64,000 nucleotides of DNA, taken from Candidatus Symbiopectobacterium sp. NZEC151 (lineage in GTDB: Bacteria > Pseudomonadota > Gammaproteobacteria > Enterobacterales > Enterobacteriaceae). This document shows positions 32,162 through 42,055 of this stretch, piece after piece (position 1 is the first letter of the stretch; each line of letters starts with the position of its first letter). A program made the position numbers and the translations under genes. The notes beneath the pieces were generated by a model. It made no database searches and was not told the origin of the DNA. It saw only the letters and a list, made by a program, of their open reading frames with translations. Where the stretch lies: the NCBI RefSeq assembly GCF_025962655.1, contig NZ_JAGFPE010000001.1, positions 434,001 through 498,000 on the forward strand. Reading direction: 5' to 3'.

Positions 32162-32643
32162 CGGTATTAGAGCGCCTTTATGCTTCAAGCGGCATCGAGG
32201 TGATTATTGATACTCTTCAAATCAATGTTGGCAACGATGTTTACTACTTAACAAAAGGGTGGGAAGACGTTGTTGCGACATTAGAAGATGGGAGCACGAT
32301 AGTCACTTTTATTGCAAGTGCAATTGATGTGGCGCTACCCGCACGTAATGCAGATGGAACACAGGACTTAAAGTTTGCCATCAGCAATATTGATGGGGCT
32401 GTATCATCATCAATTCAAAAGAGTATCGATAATCTTGAAGGGGCATCTGTAGTGTACCGTAAGTATATCTCTACGGATTTAAGCGCCCCGGCTGAACCTC
32501 CATATGCCATGGAAATAAAAGGAGGCTACTGGAAATCGACCGAGGCCCAAATTACAGCGGGTTATATGAACGTACTCGATCGTCTGTGGCCCCGCTTTCG
32601 CTACACACTGCCATTATTCCCCGGATTACGCCACACGTCGTAA
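32158..32643 (+). CDS. DUF1833 tail-tip protein (L-like)
   Basis: A 161-residue member of DUF1833 (PARNADGTQDLKFAISNIDG, ATLEDGSTIVTFIASAIDVAL). DUF1833 proteins lie beside NlpC/P60 tail proteins and form the tail tip. Start at 32158 overlaps the previous stop. Confidence 0.8.
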   Translation: MTVLERLYASSGIEVIIDTLQINVGNDVYYLTKGWEDVVATLEDGSTIVTFIASAIDVALPARNADGTQDLKFAISNIDGAVSSSIQKSIDNLEGASVVYRKYISTDLSAPAEPPYAMEIKGGYWKSTEAQITAGYMNVLDRLWPRFRYTLPLFPGLRHTS

Positions 32644-32652
32644 GGATCACCA

Positions 32653-33033
32653 ATGCTCAATATCGATAAATACCGTTCTGTCATCTGGCAGAAGGGGGGG
32701 CGCACTTACCCGCTACTTGACTGTTTTGGCATCGTGAATGAGGTGCGGCGTGATTTAGGTTTACCCATGTGGCCTGAGTTTAATGGTGTAACCAAAGAGG
32801 ATAACGGGCTTGATCGGGAAGCCAAAAACCTGATGCGGGAATTGTCTCGCTGTGAGCCGTGTATTGGCGCGGGCATCGCATGTTATAGCGCCAGCCTTGT
32901 CACACACGTAGCGATTGTGGTGGAGCTTGATGGTGTTCTCCATGCCATAGAGTGCAACCCAAAAAGTAACGTAACGATTACCCCATTGCGTCGTTTCGCC
33001 CGCCGTTTTGTCAAAGTGGAGTATTACCAGTGA
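32653..33033 (+). CDS. NlpC/P60-type tail peptidase (K-like)
   Basis: A 126-residue C40-type protein. The catalytic Cys is in LLDCFGIVNEV and the His in VTHVAIVVEL. It would cut peptidoglycan cross-bridges during DNA entry. It overlaps the J-like gene by 4 bases. Confidence 0.82.
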   Translation: MLNIDKYRSVIWQKGGRTYPLLDCFGIVNEVRRDLGLPMWPEFNGVTKEDNGLDREAKNLMRELSRCEPCIGAGIACYSASLVTHVAIVVELDGVLHAIECNPKSNVTITPLRRFARRFVKVEYYQ

Positions 33034-35834
33034 CGATCTGCATTTATCCCTCCCGTTTGCCTGGTGAGCCGCTGGAAACCCATGAGCACGGTGTGATGAC
33101 GCTATGTGACTGGTTCAGGCGGCATGTGAAAGGGTGGCAATTTGAGATGACTCACCCGGTTACCGTTGAGGTTGATGGCGTGCCAATCCCGCCCGGCGAT
33201 TGGGGTGAATGCACGATCTTGCCTGAAAGTGATGTACGCATGTATCCAGTACCGTTTGGCATTGAGATCGGTGTCGTAGGGTGGATCGCTATCGCCGTCG
33301 CCGCTGCTTCCGTTGCTTATGCGCTATTCATGATGCAAAACATCAATACCAGTGGCTATACAACCACAGGCAACGGTGATTCTCTTGAGCTTAATCCGGC
33401 CAAGGCTAATTCAGCAAAACTTGGCGATCCGATCCGTGAAATCCTCGGACGTTACAAAGTTTGGCCTGATTACGTTGTTCAGCCGGTTAGCCGCTTTGTT
33501 AATAAAAAGAAATACTTCACACACATGTTTCTGTGCGTAGGTGTTGGTGATATTGAAATCCTGCGCTCAGGCATCAAAATCGGTGCCACTCCCGTTTCTT
33601 CTTTTGGCGATGATGTTCAGTACACCATCTATCCACCTGGTGCAGACGTGTCTGCTGATACGCGTACCGAGAACTGGTACAACGCGCCGGAAGTTGGCGG
33701 CACCAACGCGGGCACATCAGGGTTGGATTTGGGCTCCAGCGGTCCCGAAACAACGTCTGTAAATGCTGACGCTATTACGGTTTCAGGTACATCGATATCG
33801 ATCGTAGGTGGCACATCGTCGGACGATGACGAAACTGATGACTCTGTTATTCCCGACTCATGGACGGAAGGCACAATCATTTATGTTCGCGCGCCGAACG
33901 ATTACACCGTAAGTACGGCAGGGGGCTACAACGTTATAACTGGCCCCCTTGAAGAACTGGCACCTTATGTCGGCATGCCCGTGATTCTGGATTACCTCGA
34001 TAAAGATTTTTCGTTGGTTATTGCCAGTTATACCCCAGCTGTTGAAGCCGATCCGGAAGATGATTTAAGCGTGGCCGCGCCCGCAAAAATCACGCTGGCC
34101 TACGGCAGTGCGGGCGGAACACCCTTTAACGGTTTACCCGATGGCACCCAGCGCCTGACGCTCGGCACCTCTGATTTCCGGTACAAAATCACTGAAATCG
34201 ACGGGCTGACCATTTCTGTGCTGCGCGTTATCGATGTGACAACCACAGGGGAAGATGAAGAGGGCAACCCGACCTCAACCACCACAACCGAAGTTGATCC
34301 GTCATGGCCCGGCTTTATCGAGCGCACGATGCTGGACGCTTCAGTCACCGGCATCAATGATGATTACAACTGGCTTGGCCCTTACATGGCCTGCCCGGAC
34401 AGTGAAACCACCAAGCGGTTTGAAATCAATTTTGCTTTTACCAGCGGGCTCTGCTCTTACGACAACAAGGGGAACAAGGGCGGGGCAGCGGTCACGGTCG
34501 CTATTCAGTATCGCGTGGTCGGTGATGATGACTGGACAGAGAAAACCATTCGTTACTCTGACAGCTCAGAAGATGCGATCGGCTTTACCGAAGTGTTTGA
34601 CGTGGACACCGCAGGGCAAATTGAGGTTCGCGTGAGACGCACAACGGCGACCGCAGGCGGATCAACGCGTGACCTGGTTTACTGGCAGGCGTTGCGCTCT
34701 CGCCTCAGTAAACGGCCAGCACGTTACGCCGATGTCACAACCATTGCGCTGACAGTTCGTACCGGCAATCGTATCGCCGCACAGTCTGACCGGCGTGTAA
34801 ACGTTGTGGCAACCCGCCAGTATGATGGTTACCCCAACCGCAGCATCAGCGGTGCCCTGCATCACATTCTTGATAGCCTGGGGATTGCCACTGACACCGA
34901 GACGATTGCTGCACTGGAGGCCAACTACTGGACGCCACGCGGTGAAACCTTCGACTTTGAGGCGAATGAAAGCAACAAGTCGGCGCTCGATATCCTCCAG
35001 ACGATCGCCAATGCGGGAATGGGCTATTTTCTGTTATCTGACGGGCTGGCATCAGCGGGCAGGGAAGGGATAAAACCCTGGACGGGGGCCATCACGCCGC
35101 AGGAAATGACCGAGCCGATGCAGACCGCGTTTACTGCGCCATCAGAGGATGATTACGACGGCGTAGACGTTACCTACATCAACGGCACTACGTGGGCGGA
35201 GGAAACCGTTCAGTGCCGTACGGAGGACAACCCTACACCCCGCAAAGTAGAGGATTACAAACTGGATGGGGTTCTGGATCAGGACCGCGCTTACCGTATC
35301 GGCATGCGGCGTTTGATGGCGTACCGGCACCAACGGTTAACCCACACAACGACAACCGAACTGGATGCACTGTGCTACGAGTACAAGGACCGCATCATCC
35401 TCACCGATGACATTCCGGGGAGTAACACCATCAGTTGCCTCGTCACCGAAATGCACTATGACGACGCGGTGATCACCATCAATGTCAGCGAACCCCTTGA
35501 CTGGACCTTTGACAACCCGCGCGTGCTAATACGGCATCAGGATGGCTCAGCATCAGCACTCCTGACGCCAACGCGCATTGATGAATACACCCTGACGGTG
35601 CCAAACAGCGAAGCGTTAGCGCCGGAAGGCTGGATCATGGATAGCCCCGACATTGAGCTACCGCGCCTGGTGTTCTGCTCATCAGAGCGCGTTGGCTACG
35701 ATGCGATTATGGACTCTATCGATCCGGGCTCAGACGGAACCTGTGGCGTGACCGCCAAGCAGTACACCTCATTGCTTTACCAGTATGACGATGCGACGTA
35801 TCCGGGTGATACGGATAACACGTCAGACGATTAA
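33030..35834 (+). CDS. Host-specificity protein J-like (TipJ family)
   Basis: A 934-residue tail-tip protein starting with GTG. LELNPAKANSAKLGDPIREILG and SRFVNKKKYFTHMFLCVGVGD are TipJ signatures; one hydrophobic helix (AIAVAAASVAYALFMMQ) is near residues 90 to 105. The C-terminal half has fibronectin-like beta domains. J binds the outer-membrane receptor. It lacks the long repetitive tail of lambda J. Confidence 0.87.
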   Translation: MTICIYPSRLPGEPLETHEHGVMTLCDWFRRHVKGWQFEMTHPVTVEVDGVPIPPGDWGECTILPESDVRMYPVPFGIEIGVVGWIAIAVAAASVAYALFMMQNINTSGYTTTGNGDSLELNPAKANSAKLGDPIREILGRYKVWPDYVVQPVSRFVNKKKYFTHMFLCVGVGDIEILRSGIKIGATPVSSFGDDVQYTIYPPGADVSADTRTENWYNAPEVGGTNAGTSGLDLGSSGPETTSVNADAITVSGTSISIVGGTSSDDDETDDSVIPDSWTEGTIIYVRAPNDYTVSTAGGYNVITGPLEELAPYVGMPVILDYLDKDFSLVIASYTPAVEADPEDDLSVAAPAKITLAYGSAGGTPFNGLPDGTQRLTLGTSDFRYKITEIDGLTISVLRVIDVTTTGEDEEGNPTSTTTTEVDPSWPGFIERTMLDASVTGINDDYNWLGPYMACPDSETTKRFEINFAFTSGLCSYDNKGNKGGAAVTVAIQYRVVGDDDWTEKTIRYSDSSEDAIGFTEVFDVDTAGQIEVRVRRTTATAGGSTRDLVYWQALRSRLSKRPARYADVTTIALTVRTGNRIAAQSDRRVNVVATRQYDGYPNRSISGALHHILDSLGIATDTETIAALEANYWTPRGETFDFEANESNKSALDILQTIANAGMGYFLLSDGLASAGREGIKPWTGAITPQEMTEPMQTAFTAPSEDDYDGVDVTYINGTTWAEETVQCRTEDNPTPRKVEDYKLDGVLDQDRAYRIGMRRLMAYRHQRLTHTTTTELDALCYEYKDRIILTDDIPGSNTISCLVTEMHYDDAVITINVSEPLDWTFDNPRVLIRHQDGSASALLTPTRIDEYTLTVPNSEALAPEGWIMDSPDIELPRLVFCSSERVGYDAIMDSIDPGSDGTCGVTAKQYTSLLYQYDDATYPGDTDNTSDD

Positions 35835-35857
35835 ACCCATTTAACCAACCCATTGAA

Positions 35858-35882
35858 ACCCGCCAAACGGCGGGTTTTTTGT
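35858..35882 (+). terminator. Terminator between J-like gene and spike gene
   Basis: AACCCGCC-AAAC-GGCGGGTT followed by TTTTG. Only Q-modified polymerase would read through to the spike gene. Confidence 0.85.
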
Positions 35883-35897
35883 TTCTGAGGTACACCC

Positions 35898-37778
35898 ATG
35901 ACAACGTATAAAACCGGCAATCCCCTTGGCTCTGCGGCAGCAAAAGATATCTACGATAATGCTCAAAACTTGGATTTTCTCGTTAATGACAGGGAAAACG
36001 AGTCGCATCCCGACCGCTTTGGTGTTGATCGCAAGACTTGGTATGGCATGCAGCAGATGTTTGTCCGAGCCATGGCGAAAATGGGGTGGGTTCCTTTCGG
36101 CACATTCGAGGCAGGAGCAACGCTGACGGATGCAACGCAGTCGCTGAAATATGAGGCGGATGGCAATTACTATCGCTGGGATGGTGATTTCCCTAAAACC
36201 GTTCCTGCTTCATCTTCACCTGAGAGCACTGGTGGCGTAGTGCAAGGTGCTTGGGTTAACGTCACTGACATGACGTTGCGTAGTGCGTTGGCTGGTGCCG
36301 GTGGTGCAGCCATGCTGGGGGCATCATCAGGAAAAAACGTTCAGGAAGAAATTGACAGCACCCATCAAGATGTATCAAGCATAAATGCTCTCATTAAAAG
36401 CAATTTCATATCCCATGTCACGCCTTCAGTTGTTCCAGCATCCACCAATGATGTTAAAGCGGTAATGAAAATTACCGGGTCACCAGACTTCTATATTATT
36501 TCAAAGAAATCGAATGGGAAATCTGGCTATGTATCAATGCGAGTAACTAATACAGTTTCTGATGCTGATGCAGAAAACTATGGTGGTGCCAGTCCGTTCC
36601 GGCTCGGGAGTGTTGATAATATTGTCACGGCACTAACAGCCAAACTTGTTCCGAGCGCTAAATCTGCCGGGGTAGTGTTGTCCACTCTGACTACCGCACA
36701 GATCGCAACTGTATACGGATTCACGGCATCCGGCGGCGGTTCTATTAATGCATCTCTCGCAACGGGCGATTTTTCACTATCGAGTCCGCAAATATATTCG
36801 GTGCCAAATACTGATAGCGTCACGTACCAGGTAACACAGAAAAAGGCGAAAATTCGATTTGCAAGAACAAACGCTTCATCTCAAATTGTAAACATCTACA
36901 CAAGCATAAACGGAACTGATTGGGTGTTGAGTAAGACGCTAACCACCCAATTACCTCCATCGGGCACTGTTCGTGGTTATAATGTGGAAATAGATGGTAT
37001 TACTGTAAGTACCTGGTATTTGAAGGTCGAGAACGCACATGCCAATCCCGCATATGTGGCGGGATTAAATATAGAGCCCATCGATGGTGATTTCATTTAT
37101 GACTATGACCAATTTATCGGCACATTGTCGGCAGCACTCCCATCTGGCGTCTCGTATTACCTCGGCGGGTTAGGTGCGAACGAATTCGCAGCAAAAGAGA
37201 AATCGACGGGTAAATTCTTCGGCACCTATCACGGCGGGCATGAGGGATTTTTACAGCGCTTTAGAACGGATAGCGCATCGTACAATTTAGATTCATCAAC
37301 CGCACCTGTGTTATTGCTTACAAAGCACGCACTGTTGCATAGCGCATCAACGCTTCGTGTGTCATCGACACTTTATTCCTACGTTGCATCAACGCAATTC
37401 GGCGACGGCGTAGCAATTACCAACTATGCGATAAAACTAGGCTCCGGCACCCCGATTCTGTGCGAGCGGATCTACACGCATATGTGCACATCGGCCCGCA
37501 CGTTCAACTGGATACATTTGCCGATTGCTATTAACAAGGAAGATGATGGTGATGTTTTGCTTGGGCAGACGGGGATGATTCAGCAATACCGGGCAGAGGA
37601 TGCTGTAACGATAAATTGCTATTTCTCGCAACTTAACTTGTCTCAGAACGGCAACGGCGGCGCATATGTGAGTTTTCAGCCGAATTATAACAAACAGTAT
37701 TATGGGCCTGCGCTTGGTTCAACTGTTGGCTATCCAATAGTTGAGGGGACTTTTACTACCGCCAAAGAGTTTTTCTAA
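35898..37778 (+). CDS. Tail spike protein
   Basis: A 626-residue protein. Residues 1 to about 75 (TGNPLGSAAAKDIYDNAQNL, WYGMQQMFVRAMAKMGWV) match the conserved virion-binding head of Enterobacterales tail spikes. A coiled-coil or neck segment follows at about 100 to 170. The remainder, with LGGLGANEF and many beta segments, has no recognised enzyme motif; the receptor or polysaccharide target is unknown. The last structural gene in the prophage. Confidence 0.82.
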   Translation: MTTYKTGNPLGSAAAKDIYDNAQNLDFLVNDRENESHPDRFGVDRKTWYGMQQMFVRAMAKMGWVPFGTFEAGATLTDATQSLKYEADGNYYRWDGDFPKTVPASSSPESTGGVVQGAWVNVTDMTLRSALAGAGGAAMLGASSGKNVQEEIDSTHQDVSSINALIKSNFISHVTPSVVPASTNDVKAVMKITGSPDFYIISKKSNGKSGYVSMRVTNTVSDADAENYGGASPFRLGSVDNIVTALTAKLVPSAKSAGVVLSTLTTAQIATVYGFTASGGGSINASLATGDFSLSSPQIYSVPNTDSVTYQVTQKKAKIRFARTNASSQIVNIYTSINGTDWVLSKTLTTQLPPSGTVRGYNVEIDGITVSTWYLKVENAHANPAYVAGLNIEPIDGDFIYDYDQFIGTLSAALPSGVSYYLGGLGANEFAAKEKSTGKFFGTYHGGHEGFLQRFRTDSASYNLDSSTAPVLLLTKHALLHSASTLRVSSTLYSYVASTQFGDGVAITNYAIKLGSGTPILCERIYTHMCTSARTFNWIHLPIAINKEDDGDVLLGQTGMIQQYRAEDAVTINCYFSQLNLSQNGNGGAYVSFQPNYNKQYYGPALGSTVGYPIVEGTFTTAKEFF

Positions 37779-37821
37779 CATAGTTACCCCACCAAGGATG
37801 GTTTGTCAGAACGGCGGCAAG

Positions 37822-38061
37822 CTAAACGAAAAGCCCACGCCGCTCGGCTATAAGGTCGAGCGCATCTTCAAGAGTAGGGAGTGGGTCTGGGTGAATGCTC
37901 CATGCCTCGTTACCCATGACGAGCAGCGACACATAGAAACCTGAATCCTCGATCACTGCGTAAGAGCCTTCTGGGCACTGTGTCAGCATGTCATTGTCGG
38001 CGAGCACGCAGATTCTTGTTCCGTTGAATTCTGTTATTTTCATGGGAAGCGTCATGTCCAT
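37822..38061 (-). CDS. Hypothetical protein beside the attachment site (79 aa)
   Basis: A 79-residue acidic soluble protein (MKITEFNGTRICVLADND, YAVIEDSGFYVSLLVMG, TLEDALDLIAERRG). It lies between the spike gene and proL on the opposite strand, so it may be a lysogen-expressed accessory gene. No family was recognised. An internal Met at 38043 could be the true start. Confidence 0.55.
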   Translation of the reverse strand: MDMTLPMKITEFNGTRICVLADNDMLTQCPEGSYAVIEDSGFYVSLLVMGNEAWSIHPDPLPTLEDALDLIAERRGLFV

Positions 38062-38119
38062 TATGATCGTCTATCCACAGATTTTAGCCTATAAAATGAA
38101 GTGAATCCCGTTAGGGTTT

Positions 38120-38148
38120 TTCCCCCGTAATTCCCCCATTATTCCCCC
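38120..38148. repeat. Three TTCCCCC direct repeats at 11-bp spacing (attachment arm)
   Basis: TTCCCCC starts at 38120, 38131 and 38142. The 11-base period puts them on one DNA face. They lie about 60 bases from the tRNA 3' end, as expected for arm-type integrase or excisionase sites at the prophage end. Confidence 0.55.
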
Positions 38149-38164
38149 GCCAAATTCCAGGCAT

Positions 38165-38194
38165 AAAAAAACCAACCGTAACAGGTTGGTTTTC
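38165..38194. terminator. Terminator downstream of proL
   Basis: AACCAACC pairs with GGTTGGTT around GTAACA. On the minus strand it is followed by TTTTTTT, so it ends the tRNA transcript. Confidence 0.75.
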
Positions 38195-38205
38195 TTGGGA
38201 TTATT

Positions 38206-38282
38206 TGGTCGGCACGAGAGGATTTGAACCTCCGACCCCTGACACCCCATGACAGTGCGCTACCAGGCTGCGCTACGTGCCG
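38206..38282 (-). tRNA. proL: tRNA-Pro (GGG), prophage attachment target
   Basis: A 77-base tRNA with encoded CCA. It begins CGGCACGTAGCGCAGCCTGG and ends GTTCAAATCCTCTCGTGCCGACCA in two pieces; the anticodon loop ATGGGGT gives anticodon GGG. It matches E. coli proL closely, and yejM follows as in E. coli. The 3' end faces the prophage, so integration kept the tRNA intact. Confidence 0.96.
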
Positions 38283-38297
38283 ACGTTATGGGGCGCT

Positions 38298-38325
38298 ATA
38301 TTACCGTCTCCTGAACCGATTGCAA
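38298..38325 (-). promoter_or_regulatory. proL promoter
   Basis: Minus-strand TTGCAA (38320-38325) and TAATAT (38298-38303) with a 16-base spacer, then a GC-rich discriminator typical of stringently controlled tRNA promoters. Confidence 0.7.
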
Positions 38326-38360
38326 TAGCCAGCTGGCGCGATCGCTTTAGATTTAGGCAG

Positions 38361-40064
38361 TTAGTTGGCAATAAATCGCCTTTCGCTGGTTAGCACCTGC
38401 AACAGCAGCGGTAAACTCGGTTTTTCATCACGCAATTTTTCACCGTCGCTGTTGTAAGCATCATAGTGACCATTGGCTTCCAATTGGATGATCTGCTGAG
38501 GCGTGGTGATCATCAACGAACCCCGGTTGCCGTTCACCAGCCAGTTATTACGTCGCTGGGCAGCAAACAGGTCTTCTCCTTGCGAGTAATCCGTGGCGGC
38601 CGTTTTTACATGCAGCAATCGCTGCATCAACGTGACCATAACGTCTTTTGGATCGGTCATTTTGCTGATGGTTTGCGCCGGTGTACCTGGCCAATGCACC
38701 ACCAGCGGGATCTGCCACTGTGACCGACGGTAGAGACTGCCTTTATCTCGCTCGCTGGATTTGGCCGTAATAATCACCACGGTATTGTCCAGTTTGCCTT
38801 GGCTTTGCAACGTGTTGAGTATAGCGCTGATGCTTTGATCGGTGGCTTTAGCATCCGTTGGTGCGCGAGTGCCGTTGGTGCCAAGCTCGATATAAGAGAA
38901 CCACGGCGATGCGGTTTGCGTACCGGTTTCCAGCCACGCCTGCCATTGTTGAACCGTCTCTGTATCACGCTGAATCACCGGTACTGACAGCGAAAAGTCT
39001 GACAGCAATGCCTGCCGATAAAGCGGGTTATCGAAGCCATTGCTAGAGAATAAACCAAATTGATATCCCTGTTGGTTCAAGGAACTCACCAAGGCTGATG
39101 GCGTGCGTGCACCCAATACCCCATCCATGTAGGTGGTCGAGATGCCGTAAAACAGGTTAAACAGGCTGCTTTGGGCATTCTGGCTTACATTGAAATGGTT
39201 GCTGAAGTGCACATTCTCTTCTGCAAAACGCATCAACTGCGGCATGCGGGTAAGTGGAAGCTGGTCTGCCACCACAATCAACAGATTGTAGCCGCTGCCG
39301 GCATCACGGAACTGAATATTGTTCAGCGGGTATTCTAGCGTAATAGCCTCAGGGTTGCCCTGTAGCGCAATGCGGCGCTCATAAGCTTGTGCGTCCAGCA
39401 GGCCATGTTTTTCCAGAAACCGTCGCGCCGTCATCGGATAGGATAATGGCAATGTCGCCCGCTGCATGGTGATAGGGCGATAAAAGTTGGCATCGGCCCA
39501 GATATACATCATATGCGAGGCGAAAAACGCGCTGATAAACACCGCGGCGACCGGCATGCCAATGCGGTGACGGTTCAGGCTACGCAGTTTTTGCCAGCTC
39601 CAGGTGCCAAACAGCATTTCAACCATGAAAATCACGGGAATGCCGATAAACATCAGTTGCCAATCACGGGCCAGATCGCTTTGCTCTGGGTTGATCACCA
39701 GTTCCCAGACGGTGAGATTCAAGTGAAGGTGGAAGCGGCTAAACACCTCCATATCGAGCAGCAGCAGCGTCAGCCCCGCGGTCGCCAACGCCGCAGAAAG
39801 AAAACGCAGTAAACGCTGCGACATCACCACGAACGTCAGCGGAAAGACAATCAGCAGGTAGACGGCAAAAACGATAAAACTAAAATGCCCCAGCCAGGTG
39901 ACAAGGGCATAGCTACGGCCAAGTAACGACGAGGGCCAATCCGCCACAAACAGATAGCGGCTGCCCACCCCCAGACTCAACAGGATATTAAATAGCGCGA
40001 ACCAATGCCCCCAACTGATCATCTGGGAAACTTTTTCGCGATAGTTGTGACGGTTGCTTACCAT
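38361..40064 (-). CDS. yejM: YejM (PbgA/LapC), inner-membrane LPS regulator
   Basis: A 567-residue protein. Five N-terminal membrane helices (for example FSFIVFAVYLLIVFPLTFVV and ALATAGLTLLLLD) occupy residues 1 to about 190. A periplasmic sulfatase-like domain follows (NLLIVVADQLPLTRMP, YGISTTYMDGVLG, LFSSNGFDNPLY). It senses periplasmic LPS and controls LpxC degradation through LapB. It lacks alkaline phosphatase catalytic metal residues, like its E. coli counterpart. It lies 16 bases after yejL. Confidence 0.93.
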   Translation of the reverse strand: MVSNRHNYREKVSQMISWGHWFALFNILLSLGVGSRYLFVADWPSSLLGRSYALVTWLGHFSFIVFAVYLLIVFPLTFVVMSQRLLRFLSAALATAGLTLLLLDMEVFSRFHLHLNLTVWELVINPEQSDLARDWQLMFIGIPVIFMVEMLFGTWSWQKLRSLNRHRIGMPVAAVFISAFFASHMMYIWADANFYRPITMQRATLPLSYPMTARRFLEKHGLLDAQAYERRIALQGNPEAITLEYPLNNIQFRDAGSGYNLLIVVADQLPLTRMPQLMRFAEENVHFSNHFNVSQNAQSSLFNLFYGISTTYMDGVLGARTPSALVSSLNQQGYQFGLFSSNGFDNPLYRQALLSDFSLSVPVIQRDTETVQQWQAWLETGTQTASPWFSYIELGTNGTRAPTDAKATDQSISAILNTLQSQGKLDNTVVIITAKSSERDKGSLYRRSQWQIPLVVHWPGTPAQTISKMTDPKDVMVTLMQRLLHVKTAATDYSQGEDLFAAQRRNNWLVNGNRGSLMITTPQQIIQLEANGHYDAYNSDGEKLRDEKPSLPLLLQVLTSERRFIAN

Positions 40065-40079
40065 AGCCTCTGGTCGGTG

Positions 40080-40307
40080 TTAGTGCGCGTTATGGGTAGT
40101 GATGGATGCCTGCAACGCATCAGCAAAAGAACGAGCCAATACCTGACGCTGCCCCGGTGCTACGCTGGTGTTGATAAGGTTGGTCACCATGTTGCCCAAT
40201 ACCATCAAGGAGAGGTCAGTCGGGGCATGGTGTTTTTCCAATACGCTTACCAATTCGGAAAGCACTTGTTCGACGAGTTCGTCACTGTAACGGGATAATT
40301 GTGCCAT
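40080..40307 (-). CDS. yejL: YejL (UPF0352) protein
   Basis: A 75-residue UPF0352 protein ([37 protein letters not shown]). Function unknown; always beside yejM and opposite yejK. It forms a short operon with yejM. Divergent from yejK. Confidence 0.92.
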   Translation of the reverse strand: MAQLSRYSDELVEQVLSELVSVLEKHHAPTDLSLMVLGNMVTNLINTSVAPGQRQVLARSFADALQASITTHNAH

Positions 40308-40473
40308 AAAAGGGCGGTTCTCAGGCTGATAAAGGGGAATATCTTACCGTAACGACCTGAGGTTTTCCGCAATTTTATCATATTAGCCTCAACCGCTGGC
40401 GGGGAGAGGCTTTCTCTTGCAGGCGACCAGCGTTGGTGTTTGAATACGCTCCTTGCCAAAAGGAGAGTTTATC

Positions 40474-41484
40474 ATGAGTCTGGATATCGACCAGATTGCC
40501 TTGCATCAGCTTGTCAAACGTGATGAGCAAACGTTGGAGTTGGTGTTACGGGATTCGTTATTAGATGCCACCCCCGCCGTTGACGAGATGATGGCCGAGC
40601 TGCACCGCGTCTACAGTGCAAAAAACAAGGCCTACGGCGTGTTCGAGGAACAGAGCGAACTGGCGCAGGCGCTGCGTGGCTGCCGTAAAGGGGAAGAGGA
40701 TTTCCTCGGGTTTAGTCGCGCGGCCACCGCACGGTTACGTGATGAACTGGCGAAATATCCCTTTGCGGAGGGCGGTATCGTACTGTTCTGCCAATATCGC
40801 TATCTGGCGGTTGAATATCTGCTGGTGGCGGTGCTGAGCAGTTGCAGCAGCATGCGCGTCAATGAACAACTGGATATCAGCAGCACGCACTACCTGGATA
40901 TCCCCCATGCGGATATCGTGGCGCGTATCGATCTTACCGAGTGGGAGACCAACCCGGAATCTCTGCGTTATCTGACTTTCCTCAAAGGGCGGGTAGGGCG
41001 TAAGGTTGCTGATTTCTTTATGGATTTCCTCGGTGCCAGCGCCGGGCTTGATACCAAGGCGCAGAATCGCGGCCTGTTGCAGGCGGTGGATGACTACTGC
41101 GCCGACGCGCAGTTGGATAAAAACGAGCGTCAACAGTATCGTCAGCAGGTTTACAGCTACTGCAATGAACAGTTGCAGGCTGGGGAAGAGATTGAGGTCG
41201 CTGCGCTGTCGCAGGAACTGCCCCCGCTGGGAGAGAAAACCTTCCATGCGTTTTCGGAGGAGCAGGGCTACGAACTGGAAGATAGTTTCCCGGCGGATCG
41301 CAGCACGCTGCGCCAACTGACCAAATTTGCTGGCAGCGGCGGAGGATTGACAATCAACTTTGATGCCTTACTGCTGGGCGAACGTATCTTCTGGGACCCG
41401 ACCACTGACACGCTGACTATCAAAGGTACGCCGCCTAATTTGCGCGATCAGTTGCAGCGCCGTTTGAGCAGCGGTGATAAGTAA
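40474..41484 (+). CDS. yejK: Nucleoid-associated protein YejK (NdpA)
   Basis: A 336-residue nucleoid-associated protein. [21 protein letters not shown] start, then [11 protein letters not shown] and [17 protein letters not shown] segments, match the NdpA family. It binds the chromosome and interacts with topoisomerases. AAGGAGAG ribosome-binding site. Convergent with rplY via a shared terminator. Confidence 0.95.
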   Translation: MSLDIDQIALHQLVKRDEQTLELVLRDSLLDATPAVDEMMAELHRVYSAKNKAYGVFEEQSELAQALRGCRKGEEDFLGFSRAATARLRDELAKYPFAEGGIVLFCQYRYLAVEYLLVAVLSSCSSMRVNEQLDISSTHYLDIPHADIVARIDLTEWETNPESLRYLTFLKGRVGRKVADFFMDFLGASAGLDTKAQNRGLLQAVDDYCADAQLDKNERQQYRQQVYSYCNEQLQAGEEIEVAALSQELPPLGEKTFHAFSEEQGYELEDSFPADRSTLRQLTKFAGSGGGLTINFDALLLGERIFWDPTTDTLTIKGTPPNLRDQLQRRLSSGDK

Positions 41485-41511
41485 GTGGTGATAAGTCAGC
41501 GACCAGAAAAC

Positions 41512-41539
41512 GAAAAACGCCGCATAAGCGGCGTTTTTC
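41512..41539. terminator. Bidirectional terminator between yejK and rplY
   Basis: AAAAACGCCGC-ATAA-GCGGCGTTTTT, with T runs on both strands. It serves both convergent genes. Confidence 0.9.
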
Positions 41540-41598
41540 TTATCGACATTCTTGCTGGTTAGGAAAACACGCGGCGTCCCACGGGCTCTCCCAAACGA

Positions 41599-41883
41599 TT
41601 AAGCGCGAACGAAGTCGATGTGAGTCAGTTTAGGCTTGAACGCGTGACGCTGAACGGCCTGAACTTTCACTTTTTCTTCTTTACCATCGACAACCAGGGT
41701 CAGAACTTCACCGTAAAAACCTTCTTTAGCTTCCAGGTTTTTAACGCTGTCGTGATCCAGGGCGATAGATACCGGCGCTTCCGCACCACCGTAGATGATG
41801 GCTGGGAATTTGTTAGCTGCGCGCAGGCGGCGGCTCGCACCCTTACCCTGCTCATTACGTACTTCTACATTAATCGTGATCAT
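41599..41883 (-). CDS. rplY: 50S ribosomal protein L25
   Basis: A 94-residue short-type L25 ([20 protein letters not shown] start, [13 protein letters not shown] end). It binds 5S rRNA. The protein is autonomous in this location, as in E. coli between yejK and yejH. Confidence 0.97.
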   Translation of the reverse strand: MITINVEVRNEQGKGASRRLRAANKFPAIIYGGAEAPVSIALDHDSVKNLEAKEGFYGEVLTLVVDGKEEKVKVQAVQRHAFKPKLTHIDFVRA

Positions 41884-42055
41884 GATTTTCTCTACTTTAG
41901 AAAATACACCTGCTACAGGCGACCCAGCAACAGGTTAGGTTATTCGCAATGGAATGTGTTATTCACAATGGAACAGAGTGGCTTTTGCATGACAAAAGCG
42001 CGCTGCATTCTAACGGAATATCCACGTGGCGGCAAATGAAACCGCGTGGTGCCAG

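Larger units (their letters stand above)
1..38205. mobile_element. Lambdoid prophage integrated at proL (left end cut by window)
   Basis: The block has full lambda-type order: int-xis, leftward early genes, repressor/cro immunity region, replication, Q, lysis cassette, cos, head, tail, spike. It ends at the 3' end of a tRNA-Pro gene, a common integration target. The integrase gene runs off the left edge, so the left attachment site is not visible. All structural modules expected of a siphovirus are present and no interrupted structural gene was seen, so it is probably intact. Exact boundaries are inferred, since only one junction lies inside the window. Confidence 0.93.

Noticed and set aside
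37741..37944. Plus-strand 67-residue ORF after the spike
   Set aside because: It overlaps the minus-strand 79-residue gene, lacks a ribosome-binding site and looks like a shadow of it and the spike end.
38120..38148. CRISPR-like repeats
   Set aside because: The three units are only 7 bases with 4-base gaps, no spacers of constant length, and no cas genes.
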